Positions 27,191 to 36,176 of a stretch of 64,000 nt of DNA are shown piece after piece. A model generated the notes under the pieces. It made no database searches, was not told the DNA's origin, and saw only the letters and a program-made list of their open reading frames with translations. Source of the DNA: Deltaproteobacteria bacterium (GTDB taxonomy: Bacteria > Desulfobacterota > Syntrophia > Syntrophales > Smithellaceae); assembly GCA_022710585.1 (NCBI GenBank), contig JAKLGV010000006.1, positions 1 through 64,000 on the forward strand, in the 5' to 3' direction. How positions within the stretch are numbered: position 1 is the stretch's first letter; the number at the start of each line of letters is the position of its first letter. Made by a program: the position numbers and the translations under genes.

Positions 27191-27229
27191 AAAATATGAT
27201 TCCTTTAAAAATGAAAGAGTGAAATAAAA

Positions 27230-27245
27230 ACGCTATATGTTGTAT
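27230..27245 (-). promoter_or_regulatory. NrdR box, downstream copy, nrdJ promoter
   Basis: On the plus strand ACGCTATATGTTGTAT matches 13 of 16 positions of the NrdR consensus ACACWATATATWGTGT. It covers the predicted transcription-start region of nrdJ. Its centre is 32 bp from the second box, about three helical turns, the usual spacing for cooperative NrdR binding. Confidence 0.78.
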
Positions 27246-27255
27246 GAGATTTGTT

Positions 27256-27284
27256 TATAAACCACAACATATAGAAGATGTCAA
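27256..27284 (-). promoter_or_regulatory. nrdJ sigma70-type promoter with NrdR box in the spacer
   Basis: On the minus strand TTGACA (27284-27279), a 17-bp spacer and TTTATA (27261-27256). The spacer is filled by a second NrdR box (27262-27277; plus-strand CCACAACATATAGAAG, 11 of 16 consensus positions). NrdR, an ATP/dATP-sensing zinc-finger ATP-cone repressor, would block polymerase binding here. The remaining 200 bp to the next gene hold nothing else that I recognise. Confidence 0.78.
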
Positions 27285-27499
27285 GCAATGGAAAAATAAA
27301 TTTTATAGTGTAAGAAACTTCAATAGTTATGAGTGGTGCGCCTGTCCCTCATTCCATCCATGTTTTCTTATCCGAATTTTTATGTTGCCTGTTTTGTCGT
27401 CGTAAGCTTGACACATAGGCAAACGATGTATTATTTTAAATAAAAAGGCGGATAGGCAAGAGCCTTTAATAATAAACTCCGCAGGAGAGGTGATCAGAA

Positions 27500-27832
27500 A
27501 TGATTCAAGAACGTCTTGATAAAATTGAAGAGAAACTCAAGCAGAGCGCGGCTGTAAAAGAAAATGACAAAGATGAATTGCTGGCGCTGCTGAATTCGCT
27601 GAGGACAGAAATTACCGATCTTTCAAAAACGCACGGGGAGCAGGCGGAGAGCATCGCTAGATTTGCCGAATTGTCTGCCCATGAAGCGACGCGCAGCGAA
27701 AAAAGCGACGACCTGGTTGATCTGTCTATTCAGGGGCTGGCCACATCAATTCAGGGCTTCGAAGTATCTCATCCCCGGCTGGTTGGCGTCATTAACGCCT
27801 TCTGCAACTATCTGACGAATATGGGCATCTGA
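27500..27832 (+). CDS. DUF4404-like small helical protein
   Basis: 110 residues, all-helical and strongly charged, with GGAGAGG before the ATG. The C-terminal block GFEVSHPRLVGVINAFCNYLTNMGI (about 85-110) resembles the ending of DUF4404 proteins, where a FEASHP motif precedes a short helix and a terminal MGI. Function is unknown. A possible promoter TTGACA-N15-TATTAT lies at 27408-27434. Confidence 0.65.
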   Translation: MIQERLDKIEEKLKQSAAVKENDKDELLALLNSLRTEITDLSKTHGEQAESIARFAELSAHEATRSEKSDDLVDLSIQGLATSIQGFEVSHPRLVGVINAFCNYLTNMGI

Positions 27833-27960
27833 TCAATCGTCAGCGGTCGTTTCGCTGATGCAGATGTTCAGGTCGTCGGCGAAGACTGCCGTCCTGGTTT
27901 ACCGGGCTGTGAACATGACGCAGAAGTATTTTCTTGAAAAAATATGGATTGTCATGTTAA

Positions 27961-29472
27961 GTGAACGACAATTCCCATGGAGGTAGCAGAATCATTAATC
28001 TGATTCAAATACTGGATAACACGGTCAAAAGATACGCTGAGCGCAGGGCCCTAATTTGTGATAAGCAATATATCACCTACAGACAGCTCAACCAGGCCGT
28101 CAGCGCTGTTGCCGCTCTGCTGAAAGATTCCGGCATCGGTAAGGGCGATAAAGTGGCGGTGATGCTTCCCAATATGCCGGAGTTTGTCTTCAGCTATTTC
28201 GGCATTCTCAAAACCGGCGCGGTGGTCGTCCCTCTGAATACTTTATCCACGCCTTATGAACTGACCTATCTGCTGAATAATTCAGATTCGAAAATTCTCA
28301 TTACGCAGGCGTCTCAAGTTAAAAAATTTGATGAGGCCAAAGGTCAATTGCTTTCCTGCCGCCGGGTGATAGCGATCGACGCGCTTCATCAGAATCAGGA
28401 ACTCTTTCAAGATCAACCAAACCGGGCTGAAGCGGAAATGCCGGAAGATATTCTTCCGGAAGACCCGGCCGTCATGGTTTACACAGCGGGGTTAACCGGC
28501 AAACCGCTCGGCGCTGTGCTCACCCATAAAAACCTGTGCTCACAGGCGGAAGTGATTCAGTCCACTCTACAGCGGACGCCGGATAATGTGGTTCTATCGC
28601 TGATCCCGCTGTTTCACACGTTCGGCGCCAGCGTGAATATGCTGCTGACCGTCCGCGCCGGCTGTTCCATGGTGCTGATGGACCGGTTGACCATGGACAG
28701 CCTTTTTAACGCGATTGAAAGGGAAAAAATTTCATATATCGCGGCGGTGCCGCGTCTTTTTATCGGTATGATTTTCCATGAGAAAGCCTCAAAATTCGAT
28801 GTCAGTTCGCTGAAGGTCTGCATTACCGGCGGCGCGCCGATGCCTCCCGAATTGCTGCCGGTTTTTAAAGAAAAATTCGGTGTGGAGGCGATTGAAGGCT
28901 ACGGGCTCACCGAGGCTTCGCCCGTGTGTTCTTTCAATATGCTGGATACCTCGCCTAAAATCGGCTCTATCGGCGTTCCCATTGCCGGGGTGGAGATGAA
29001 AATTTTCGATGAACAAGGCCATGAACTGCCGCGCAATACCATCGGGGAAGTGGTCGTGAAAGGCGATAATGTGATGCGCGGATATTACAAGAATGACGAA
29101 GCCACAGCCGCGGCCATCAAAAACGGCTGGCTGCACACGGGGGATCTGGGGCGAATGGATGAGGACGGTTACATTTTCCTCACCGGTCTCAAGAAGAGAA
29201 TGATTATCAGCAGCGGTTTTAACGTGTATCCCCGCGAGGTGGAAACGGTTCTGGCTATGCATCCGGCCATCCGGGCGTCTTATGTTTCGGGCAAGACAGA
29301 TCTGATGCGCGGTGAAATCGTGAGAGCGCAGATTGTCCTCAAAGAAGGGCACAATGCCGATGAAAAGGAAATCATCCGCTATTGCAAAACCTATCTTTCC
29401 GGTTACAAAGTTCCCAGGGAAGTTGAGTTTGTGCAAAACATTCCCGATTCACCGGACCGCAACGTCGAATAA
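27961..29472 (+). CDS. AMP-forming acyl-CoA synthetase / acid-CoA ligase
   Basis: 503-residue ANL-superfamily enzyme. The P-loop region reads MVYTAGLTGKPLGAVLTHKN (about 171-190), unusual in having AGLTGKP where SGTTGxP is normal. The A5 motif EGYGLTEASPV, A7 LHTGDLGRMDEDGYIFLTGL and A8 KKRMIISSGFNVYPREVE are intact. The acyl-adenylate Lys normally near the C-terminus falls in a shortened tail: the protein ends PDSPDRNVE without a clear K(R/M)xxR loop, so the end may be truncated. The open frame begins at GTG 27961 with a weak RBS. A GGAGG lies at 27980-27984, so a non-ATG start about 10 codons downstream is possible. Confidence 0.85.
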   Translation: MNDNSHGGSRIINLIQILDNTVKRYAERRALICDKQYITYRQLNQAVSAVAALLKDSGIGKGDKVAVMLPNMPEFVFSYFGILKTGAVVVPLNTLSTPYELTYLLNNSDSKILITQASQVKKFDEAKGQLLSCRRVIAIDALHQNQELFQDQPNRAEAEMPEDILPEDPAVMVYTAGLTGKPLGAVLTHKNLCSQAEVIQSTLQRTPDNVVLSLIPLFHTFGASVNMLLTVRAGCSMVLMDRLTMDSLFNAIEREKISYIAAVPRLFIGMIFHEKASKFDVSSLKVCITGGAPMPPELLPVFKEKFGVEAIEGYGLTEASPVCSFNMLDTSPKIGSIGVPIAGVEMKIFDEQGHELPRNTIGEVVVKGDNVMRGYYKNDEATAAAIKNGWLHTGDLGRMDEDGYIFLTGLKKRMIISSGFNVYPREVETVLAMHPAIRASYVSGKTDLMRGEIVRAQIVLKEGHNADEKEIIRYCKTYLSGYKVPREVEFVQNIPDSPDRNVE

Positions 29473-29569
29473 ATTGAAGCATGATTCAACGCTGCAAAAG
29501 CTGATGGCAGTTTTGCCCCTTTGCTCGTATGCTTTTCAATAAAATTCCCAATCCGTCAAGATGTGATTC

Positions 29570-30514
29570 ATGGAAACTAATTTCTGGAAAAAGAACGGAA
29601 TCGTCATTGCTTCGCTGGCCGTGATTGCCTTTGTTCTCGGCGTTACGAATCTGTCCGGGATTTTTTCTTTTTTTCAAGCGACGAAGAATGCCGGAGAGGT
29701 TGCCCTGCAGCAGGTGCAAAAGTCGCAGCAGACGCCACGGACCGGCCTTGCCGTCGAGTCTTCTGTGCCCCGGGAAGATCTGACCAGAGACACAGTAATA
29801 GTTCTCACCAATCAGGCGCGGGCCGATAACGGGCTTCCCCCTCTGGCCGAAAATCAGCTTCTGAATTCGATCGCGGAATCACGGGCGAGAGACATGCTGG
29901 AAAAACAGTATTTCGCCCACGTTTCTCCCACCGGCCAGCAGGCGTCCGATATTGCCCAGAGTATCGGCTATCCCTACAAGATCATCGCGGAGAACATTGG
30001 CAGCGGCGATTTTTATACCAACCAGAAGATTGTTGACGGATGGATGCAGAGCCCCGGACATCGAAATAATATTTTATCTTCCGAGGTACGGGAAATCGGC
30101 GCCGCTGTCATCAAAGGCAATCTGAAAGGTCTGGAAACGTATGTGACCGTCCAGATCTTCGGCCTGCAATCGCCGCCGGTCACGCCTAAGCACTGCGTTG
30201 CCCCATCGGAGAATCTGCTTCGCGATATCGAGCAGAAAAAAGCGGAATTATCCTCCCTGCAGGATCAGCTCCAGCGTTTAAATGTGGAACTTCGTGAAGA
30301 AAAAGACGCTATCGAAACAGAGCAACAGCAAACCTATGGCAATGCCCAGAAAATCCAGAAACTCAACGCCAGGATCAGCGCCTATAATGAGAAAAGCCAT
30401 TGGTATAATCGGACCGCCGGCGATGCGAAAGCGAAAGCGGATGTTATGCAATCCATGTATCATGAGTATGACCGGATTCTGAAGGCTTACAATGAATGTC
30501 AGGCGTCGCATTAA
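29570..30514 (+). CDS. membrane-anchored CAP (SCP/PR1-like) domain protein with coiled coil
   Basis: 314 residues. A single N-terminal transmembrane anchor (about 11-33) is followed by a CAP domain (about 70-200), with LTNQARADNGLPPL, SRARDMLEKQYFAHVSPTG and MQSPGHRNNILSSEVREIGAA; the conserved His and Glu/His residues of the CAP cavity are present. The C-terminal 100 residues are a long charged coiled coil (about 215-310). Bacterial CAP proteins are extracytoplasmic and of largely unknown activity. It ends directly at the next gene, suggesting a pair. Confidence 0.85.
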   Translation: METNFWKKNGIVIASLAVIAFVLGVTNLSGIFSFFQATKNAGEVALQQVQKSQQTPRTGLAVESSVPREDLTRDTVIVLTNQARADNGLPPLAENQLLNSIAESRARDMLEKQYFAHVSPTGQQASDIAQSIGYPYKIIAENIGSGDFYTNQKIVDGWMQSPGHRNNILSSEVREIGAAVIKGNLKGLETYVTVQIFGLQSPPVTPKHCVAPSENLLRDIEQKKAELSSLQDQLQRLNVELREEKDAIETEQQQTYGNAQKIQKLNARISAYNEKSHWYNRTAGDAKAKADVMQSMYHEYDRILKAYNECQASH

Positions 30515-30529
30515 TTGTTTGAAGGCAAT

Positions 30530-31087
30530 ATGATGCATATATTATCCAAAGCGGAAAATTATATCCTTAAGAAATCCGAGTCTAATATTCTCATTGCCCT
30601 CTTCGCCGTTATTTATTTCGCCTCCCAGATAATCATCGGGTCCATACTGCATCAAGTGGGCACCTTGAAGGCTCTGGCTTTGCAGACCACCATGTGCAGC
30701 GAAAAGTTCAAGGCCATTGCATCGGGATGGATCACGTCCGGGAATATCGCGGCTTATTACCGGCATTTTTACTTCGATCATTTTCATCCCATCTGGTACA
30801 GCATTTTCCTGAGTCTGCTCATCGCCAGAACATTCAAAATCAACCATGTGAGTCCTCGATTCCACTGGTTGATTCTCACGCCATTTATTGCGGCCCTCTG
30901 CGATTTTTTTGAAAATATGATGCATTTGTATTTTCTGGCGGATCTCAACCGCGCAACGCCGGTTCTGGTAGCGCTTTCCGGACTGGCGACCAACACCAAG
31001 TGGATTCTGGCCGGTGTCGGTGTCGCTGTTGTGACAGTCCTGATGGCCGTCTGGCTGGTCAAGAAATTTATTCTGAAAGAAAATTAG
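30530..31087 (+). CDS. four-helix integral membrane protein of unknown function
   Basis: About 185 residues with four hydrophobic segments (roughly residues 20-42, 82-100, 110-130 and 152-178). I place the start at ATG 30530, because it has GAAGG at a proper distance; an in-frame TTG at 30515 abuts the stop of the CAP gene. I do not recognise the family. The short distance to the CAP-domain gene suggests co-expression. Its 3' end overlaps the convergent minus-strand gene by 4 bp. Confidence 0.7.
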   Translation: MMHILSKAENYILKKSESNILIALFAVIYFASQIIIGSILHQVGTLKALALQTTMCSEKFKAIASGWITSGNIAAYYRHFYFDHFHPIWYSIFLSLLIARTFKINHVSPRFHWLILTPFIAALCDFFENMMHLYFLADLNRATPVLVALSGLATNTKWILAGVGVAVVTVLMAVWLVKKFILKEN

Positions 31088-31836
31088 ACAAGAGGGCGAA
31101 AGCAATCTTCCAGCGTTTGTTTTGTTCTGAGCATGTCGCGGACTTTGACTTCCATCGTAATGGTTGAATCATACCCCCTGCCGAGCAGCGCTTGAAAAAT
31201 CTCCCGGTAGTCCACGGAACCGTCGCCGAGGGCGAGATGCAGATCATCTTTGACAGTCGTACCGCCGTTATTGTCGTGTGCATGAATATGCGCGATGCGG
31301 GTAAAATGTTCTTCAATAAAACGGAAAGATGTGTTTTGTCTTGCCAGAAGTTGAGCATGTCCGATATCCAGCGTCATTCTCAAATCAGGAATGGCTTCAA
31401 ATGCCGGAGCGAAGCTCTCGGAGCGTTCGCTCAGGTTTTCAATGCAGACGGTAATGCCGTATGCATGGCCGCAGTCCACGATGCGGGCAAGAATATCCAG
31501 TTTGTCGCGCAGGAGTTCCGCCGGCGCCCAGCGCTTGTCCATCCAGAAATGGATGGTCGCCTTGCGGATGTCAAGCTTTTGTGATAACGCCATCAGTGCT
31601 TGGATGCGGGGGAGGAATTTATCCCTCAGGATGCCCGCATCGAAGGGATTATCCTCGTTGGGATAATGCGCAAGGAAGTCCGTGTTGCTGTTATGTTTCA
31701 TTTCGAGAAGCCGGGGAAGCCAGCCGGCAACTGTGGCGGGATCATCCAGCGATACTTCAATGAATGGCAGCCCCAGTTGGCTGACTGCCGTCACTTCATC
31801 CAGATTGTGCGCGCGGCCGCCGATAAGAATCATCAT
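31084..31836 (-). CDS. sugar phosphate isomerase/epimerase (xylose-isomerase-like TIM barrel)
   Basis: 250 residues of the AP-endonuclease-2/xylose-isomerase-like superfamily. Metal-binding positions typical of the fold are visible: ICIENLSE (Glu), LDIGHAQLL (Asp/His), IAHIHAHDNNGG (His pair) and a late Glu in TITMEVKVRD. Enzymes of this fold isomerise or epimerise sugars or act on inositols; the substrate is unknown. It is the downstream neighbour of the patatin gene on the same strand, with a 19-bp gap. Confidence 0.85.
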   Translation of the reverse strand: MMILIGGRAHNLDEVTAVSQLGLPFIEVSLDDPATVAGWLPRLLEMKHNSNTDFLAHYPNEDNPFDAGILRDKFLPRIQALMALSQKLDIRKATIHFWMDKRWAPAELLRDKLDILARIVDCGHAYGITVCIENLSERSESFAPAFEAIPDLRMTLDIGHAQLLARQNTSFRFIEEHFTRIAHIHAHDNNGGTTVKDDLHLALGDGSVDYREIFQALLGRGYDSTITMEVKVRDMLRTKQTLEDCFRPLV

Positions 31837-31855
31837 TTATTCTCAGGGAAGGGGA

Positions 31856-32779
31856 TTAAAGCCGCCCTTCCTGCCTTAATTTGTTGACGATGCGCTGCAG
31901 CTCGGGGATCTTCAGCGTTGCCGCTTTTTCACCTTCGAGAATCGCTTCATTTAATTTTTCCATCTCGGTGGAGCCGATATTTTTCATATCGGGACGGATG
32001 ACGACATCGGCATTTCTAATCTGATATTCGGCGATGCGCGCATACATGATATCAACGGATTTTTTAACCGATTCCATCATTCCGTCCGGGACAGTTTTGG
32101 TGATACCGCCGGAAATATCCACCGCGATGACGATATCCGCGCCGTGGCGGCGGGCAACGTCAACAGCCACGGGACTCACCACGCCGCCGTCCGCGTAAGT
32201 GTTGTTGCCGACTTTCAGCGGCTGAAAAATGGCGGGAACAGCGCAGCTGGCGTGCACGGCCATGCCGGCATTTCCCTTCGTGAAGACGATTTCTTCACCG
32301 GTGGCCATATTGGTGGCGACGGCGTAGAAAGGAATCTTCAGTTTTTCAATGGGCGTGTTTCTGATGTTGGCGTTGATAAAATCTTCAAGCCGGTCTCCTT
32401 TAATCAGACCGCCGCTCCAGATTTTCCAGTCATAATCAATGACATTGTCCTCATCCATTTTTAGGGCGATGTCCTGCAGTTGAAAAGCGGATTTGCCTGA
32501 AGCATATAAACTGCCCACGACACTGCCGGCGCTGGTTCCCACGATCATGTGGATGGGGATTCTCTGCGCTTCCAGCACCTTCAATACGCCGATATGCGCG
32601 AACCCTTTGGAACCGCCGCCGCCCAGCACGACGGCTATTCTGGCCGGTTTCACCGGGGGAGGGAGAAGGGAGGGCGGACGCAAAAGGGTGCAGGAGCACA
32701 GGATACAGACGGCCAAAAAGATCAACAGGGGCGGACATGAATATTTGCCGGAAGGAAAATTAAAAAAGGGTCGACTCAT
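31856..32779 (-). CDS. patatin-like phospholipase lipoprotein (RssA/NTE family)
   Basis: 307 residues from the ATG at 32779, which has GGAG 7 nt upstream. A longer frame to 32941 exists but would overlap the GGDEF-EAL gene and has no RBS. An N-terminal hydrophobic stretch ending LCSC is a plausible lipobox, so the enzyme may be lipid-anchored. The patatin Ser-Asp dyad is intact: oxyanion loop GGGGSKGFAHIG, nucleophile motif GTSAGS and the Asp motif DGG in YADGGVVSP. It would hydrolyse acyl chains from phospholipids or other lipids in the envelope. Confidence 0.88.
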   Translation of the reverse strand: MSRPFFNFPSGKYSCPPLLIFLAVCILCSCTLLRPPSLLPPPVKPARIAVVLGGGGSKGFAHIGVLKVLEAQRIPIHMIVGTSAGSVVGSLYASGKSAFQLQDIALKMDEDNVIDYDWKIWSGGLIKGDRLEDFINANIRNTPIEKLKIPFYAVATNMATGEEIVFTKGNAGMAVHASCAVPAIFQPLKVGNNTYADGGVVSPVAVDVARRHGADIVIAVDISGGITKTVPDGMMESVKKSVDIMYARIAEYQIRNADVVIRPDMKNIGSTEMEKLNEAILEGEKAATLKIPELQRIVNKLRQEGRL

Positions 32780-32843
32780 ATTTTTACTCCGGGCATCGCG
32801 GCGCTCATTGGTTGAGCATGGACCACAACGCATTACGATCCAT

Positions 32844-35735
32844 TCAGGATGAGGAAGATTTGTGCTTGCGCAGCAATTCGGCAAACTCATTGGCCCTGAC
32901 CGGTTTGCTGAAACAGAAGCCCTGCATTTCGTCGCAGACATGATCCTGCAGAAACTCTTTCTGCTCGGCGGTTTCCACGCCTTCGGCGACCACGGTCAGA
33001 CTCAGGGATTTTCCCATCGTGATAATGGCCTCCGTGATCGCCTTATCTTCGGAGTTCACGGTCAGATTGCGGATAAATGACCGGTCCACTTTGATGGTAT
33101 CAATCGGGAAACGCTTGATCTGCGCCAGCGAAGAATAGCCGGTGCCGAAATCATCGATGGCCAGTCGAACGCCCATATCTTTAATTTTGCACAGCAGTTC
33201 AATAAATGCCGTAGGATTATGCATGACCATGCTTTCGGTGATCTCCAGTTCCAGCAGGTGAGGCGCCAGGCCTGACTGGTCCAGCGCGGATTTGATGTCG
33301 GACAGCAAATGGTCATCCGTCAATTGGCGCAGCGACAGGTTAATCGAAACGCAGACGGGAGGCAATCCCTGTTTCTGCCAGGCGATATTCTGACGGCACA
33401 CGGTGTTCATTACCCATCTGCCGATGGGGATGATCAGTCCTGTCTCTTCGGCAACCGGGATGAACTGTGTCGGCGTAACAGAGCCCAACTGTTGATTATT
33501 CCAGCGCAACAGGGCTTCCACCCCGGTGATGGTATTGGTTTTAAAATCAAGGCGCGCCTGGTAGTCCAGATAAAGTTCATTGCGGTCCAGTGCGCGTCTT
33601 AAATTGGTTTCAATCAGCATACGCTCATTGGAATGGGATTTGATGTTTTTGGTATAAAACTGATAATTGTTTTTCCCTTCCTCTTTGGCATAGTACATCG
33701 CAATGTCGGCGTATTTCATTAAGGATTGCTCATCCTGTCCGTCATCAGGATAAACACTGATGCCGATGCTGGCGGTCACGCGGCATTCTTCTCCGCCGAT
33801 CATAATAGGTTTCATCGCGGCAGAAAGTATTTTTTTAGCCACGTTTTCCACCTGGAGAGAATTATTAAAATCTTCAATGAGAATAACGAATTCATCCCCG
33901 CCCAGACGTCCGACCACATCCACGGATCGCATCGTTTCTCTGAATCTTCTGGCAATCTCCTTCAGGAGTTGATCGCCCGCGTCATGGCCCAAGGTGTCGT
34001 TGATAATTTTAAAGCGATCGAGATCGATAAAGAAGACGGCCAGATTCTTTTTGTAGCGCCTCGACGATTGAATGGCCTGATTGAGGAGTTGACTGAACAT
34101 CATCCGGTTGGTCAGGCCCGTCAGAGCGTCATGGGTAGCCATATAATTCATTTCTTGTTCGATTCTTTTTCGTTCAGTAATGTCCCGGATGACGCCTTTA
34201 AATCCGGAAGGCTTGCCGGAAGCCTCTCTTTTCAGGGAGACTGACGCCTCGATGTATCGTTTGGCGCCGTCCTTTCTGATAATCAGCCAGTCGAATCCTT
34301 CCGTGGGCTGACCGGTTGTAAAAACTTTATGAAAGGCGCGATAAACTTTTTGCGAATATTCCTTATCTGAAAATTGCGTGTAATTGACTCCAATTAAGTT
34401 TTCTCTGGCGCTGCCCGTCATTTTGCACAGCGAATCGTTGAAAAACGTGAAATTGCCCGCCAGATCCACTTCAAAATACGCTTCCTGAATGTTTTCCAAA
34501 ATATTTCTGTATTTTTCCTCGCTGTCGCGAAGCGCATCCAGCGCAGCTTTCTTCTGGAGCTCGGCCTGCACGCGTTCCGTGACATCATGCGTAAATCCCT
34601 GGAACCCGACGGGTGCGCCGGAAGTATCTTTCTTCAAATAGATGGATGCTTCAACGTATCTTCTCGTGCCGTCTTTTCTCAGAACTAGCCAATCGAATGC
34701 TTTGACGGGCTCGCCGGTTTTATAAATTTTATTGAATGTATTAAAAACGTCCTTTATCGCATCCCTGTCGGTAAACTGGTGGTAATTCATCCCCATCAGT
34801 TCTTCTCCGGTATAGCCTAGGAGCTTGCCGGTGGAGTGATTGAAGAAAGTGAAGTTGCCCTTGAGATCCACTTCAAAATATCCTTCGTCAATGTTTTCCA
34901 GAATGCTTCTGTATTTTTCTTCGCTGCTGCGCAGCGCTTCTTCCTGCAGTTTATGTTTGGTTCTGTCGCGAACAATGCCACGGAAGGCCGCATTGCGCCC
35001 GGCGGCATTTTTAATGACGGATATGGAGGTCTCTAGGTACCTTTTCTGCCCGTCTTTCGTGATGACCTCATACTCAAAATCTTTTTCCGGCATGCCTGTC
35101 TTGAATACTTTGTTGTACTTTTCGTATATATTCCGGGCGTTCTCTTCATCCATAATGTCGCGATAATTGAGTCTCAGCAGGTCGATCTTACGGTAGCCAT
35201 GCATTTTGCTGATCGCGTCATTGAAAAAGATAAAGTTGCCTTTGAGATCCAGTTCGACATAGCCGTCTTCGATATTTTCAATGATGGTTCTGTATTTTTC
35301 TTCGCTCAGGCGCAGCGCTTCCTCGGTCATTTTCCAGTCGTTGATATCCATGAAACTGCCGAGCGTTGCCCGCTCTCCTTTGTAGACGATGGAGGTAACC
35401 GTTTCCAGAATCCATTTCAGTTCATTGTGCTTCTTGATAAATCTGTATTCATAAGGATCGAAAATTTCTTTCTTTAAAAATTTAATCGCCTGTTTTCTGA
35501 CCTTCTCTCTGTCGTCGGGATGAATATAATCAAGGGAGTTTTTGCCCAGTAGATCCTGTTCCGTGTAGCCGGTCATCTGCTGATAGAGATTGCTGATATA
35601 AACGAATTTGCCTTTCTGGACGATATAGATGCCCACGCCCGCCTTAGAGAAGATTTCCTCCGAAAGCATGGAAAGATCGCCGGAGGCATTCGGGGTATCC
35701 GGGGCTGGATTTACAGTTTCAGATTTGTCAGACAT
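32844..35735 (-). CDS. four-PAS, GGDEF and EAL sensor enzyme for c-di-GMP
   Basis: 963 residues, no membrane segments. Four PAS domains (about 25-140, 145-270, 275-400, 410-535), the last three very alike (repeated EEKYR.ILENI..GYFEVDL.GNFTFFN), are followed by a GGDEF domain (about 540-700) and an EAL domain (about 715-955). RLGGDEFVILIED is intact and an RxxD inhibition site (RSVD) lies five residues before GGDEF. The EAL domain keeps GVEALLRW, ELEITES and DDFGTGYSSL plus VVAEGVET. Both synthesis and hydrolysis of cyclic di-GMP are therefore possible. It is read 64 bp upstream of the patatin gene. Confidence 0.94.
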   Translation of the reverse strand: MSDKSETVNPAPDTPNASGDLSMLSEEIFSKAGVGIYIVQKGKFVYISNLYQQMTGYTEQDLLGKNSLDYIHPDDREKVRKQAIKFLKKEIFDPYEYRFIKKHNELKWILETVTSIVYKGERATLGSFMDINDWKMTEEALRLSEEKYRTIIENIEDGYVELDLKGNFIFFNDAISKMHGYRKIDLLRLNYRDIMDEENARNIYEKYNKVFKTGMPEKDFEYEVITKDGQKRYLETSISVIKNAAGRNAAFRGIVRDRTKHKLQEEALRSSEEKYRSILENIDEGYFEVDLKGNFTFFNHSTGKLLGYTGEELMGMNYHQFTDRDAIKDVFNTFNKIYKTGEPVKAFDWLVLRKDGTRRYVEASIYLKKDTSGAPVGFQGFTHDVTERVQAELQKKAALDALRDSEEKYRNILENIQEAYFEVDLAGNFTFFNDSLCKMTGSARENLIGVNYTQFSDKEYSQKVYRAFHKVFTTGQPTEGFDWLIIRKDGAKRYIEASVSLKREASGKPSGFKGVIRDITERKRIEQEMNYMATHDALTGLTNRMMFSQLLNQAIQSSRRYKKNLAVFFIDLDRFKIINDTLGHDAGDQLLKEIARRFRETMRSVDVVGRLGGDEFVILIEDFNNSLQVENVAKKILSAAMKPIMIGGEECRVTASIGISVYPDDGQDEQSLMKYADIAMYYAKEEGKNNYQFYTKNIKSHSNERMLIETNLRRALDRNELYLDYQARLDFKTNTITGVEALLRWNNQQLGSVTPTQFIPVAEETGLIIPIGRWVMNTVCRQNIAWQKQGLPPVCVSINLSLRQLTDDHLLSDIKSALDQSGLAPHLLELEITESMVMHNPTAFIELLCKIKDMGVRLAIDDFGTGYSSLAQIKRFPIDTIKVDRSFIRNLTVNSEDKAITEAIITMGKSLSLTVVAEGVETAEQKEFLQDHVCDEMQGFCFSKPVRANEFAELLRKHKSSSS

Positions 35736-35755
35736 AATTTTATTCTCAACCGTGT

Positions 35756-36133
35756 TTAGTTTCTGACTGCAATCGCTTCTATTTCAATCAGCGCTCCCCG
35801 CGGCAATACGCTGACTTCGATTGTTGATCGCGCCGGCGGTTCAACGGGGAAAAAATCGGCATAGACCTCATTGACATCGGCAAAATCTTTTATGTTTTTT
35901 AAGAAAATCGTTGTTTTGACAATATGCGATAAATCCAGATCCGTTTTTTTTAGCAGCGATCGGATATTAACCAGAATCTGTCGGGTGGCTTTTTGAATAT
36001 CGCTGATGAGTTCACCGGTGGTCGGATCAATCGGCAGTTGACCGGAAATAAAAATCAGATCCCTGGCTTCCACTGCCGCCGAGTAGGGCCCGGCAACGGG
36101 CACATCCGCTGATGAAATAATATTTTTCTTCAT
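35756..36133 (-). CDS. ridA: RidA family enamine/imine deaminase
   Basis: 125 residues from ATG 36133 (or the preceding GTG), with GGAG upstream; the longer frame to 36169 lacks a start signal. YSAAVEARDLIFISGQLPIDP, GELISDIQKATRQ, NVRSLLKK and the active-site Arg in PARSTIEVSVLPRGALIEIEAIA (split, about 98-120) are typical of RidA. It hydrolyses reactive 2-iminoacids. It follows nadA by 43 bp on the same strand, and NadA uses iminoaspartate, so the neighbourhood may be meaningful; no nadB is seen. Confidence 0.92.
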   Translation of the reverse strand: MKKNIISSADVPVAGPYSAAVEARDLIFISGQLPIDPTTGELISDIQKATRQILVNIRSLLKKTDLDLSHIVKTTIFLKNIKDFADVNEVYADFFPVEPPARSTIEVSVLPRGALIEIEAIAVRN

Positions 36134-36176
36134 CACATTTTTTCTCCGGACCTTTATCCCATGGTGCATAGAATGG

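Noticed and set aside
27191..27499. cobalamin riboswitch expected before a B12-dependent reductase
   Set aside because: The 309-bp region holds the promoter and NrdR boxes but no B12-box-like sequence.
32780..32941. 54-codon N-terminal extension of the patatin protein
   Set aside because: Overlaps the GGDEF-EAL gene, lacks a ribosome-binding site and does not look like protein; the ATG at 32779 has GGAG and starts a signal sequence.
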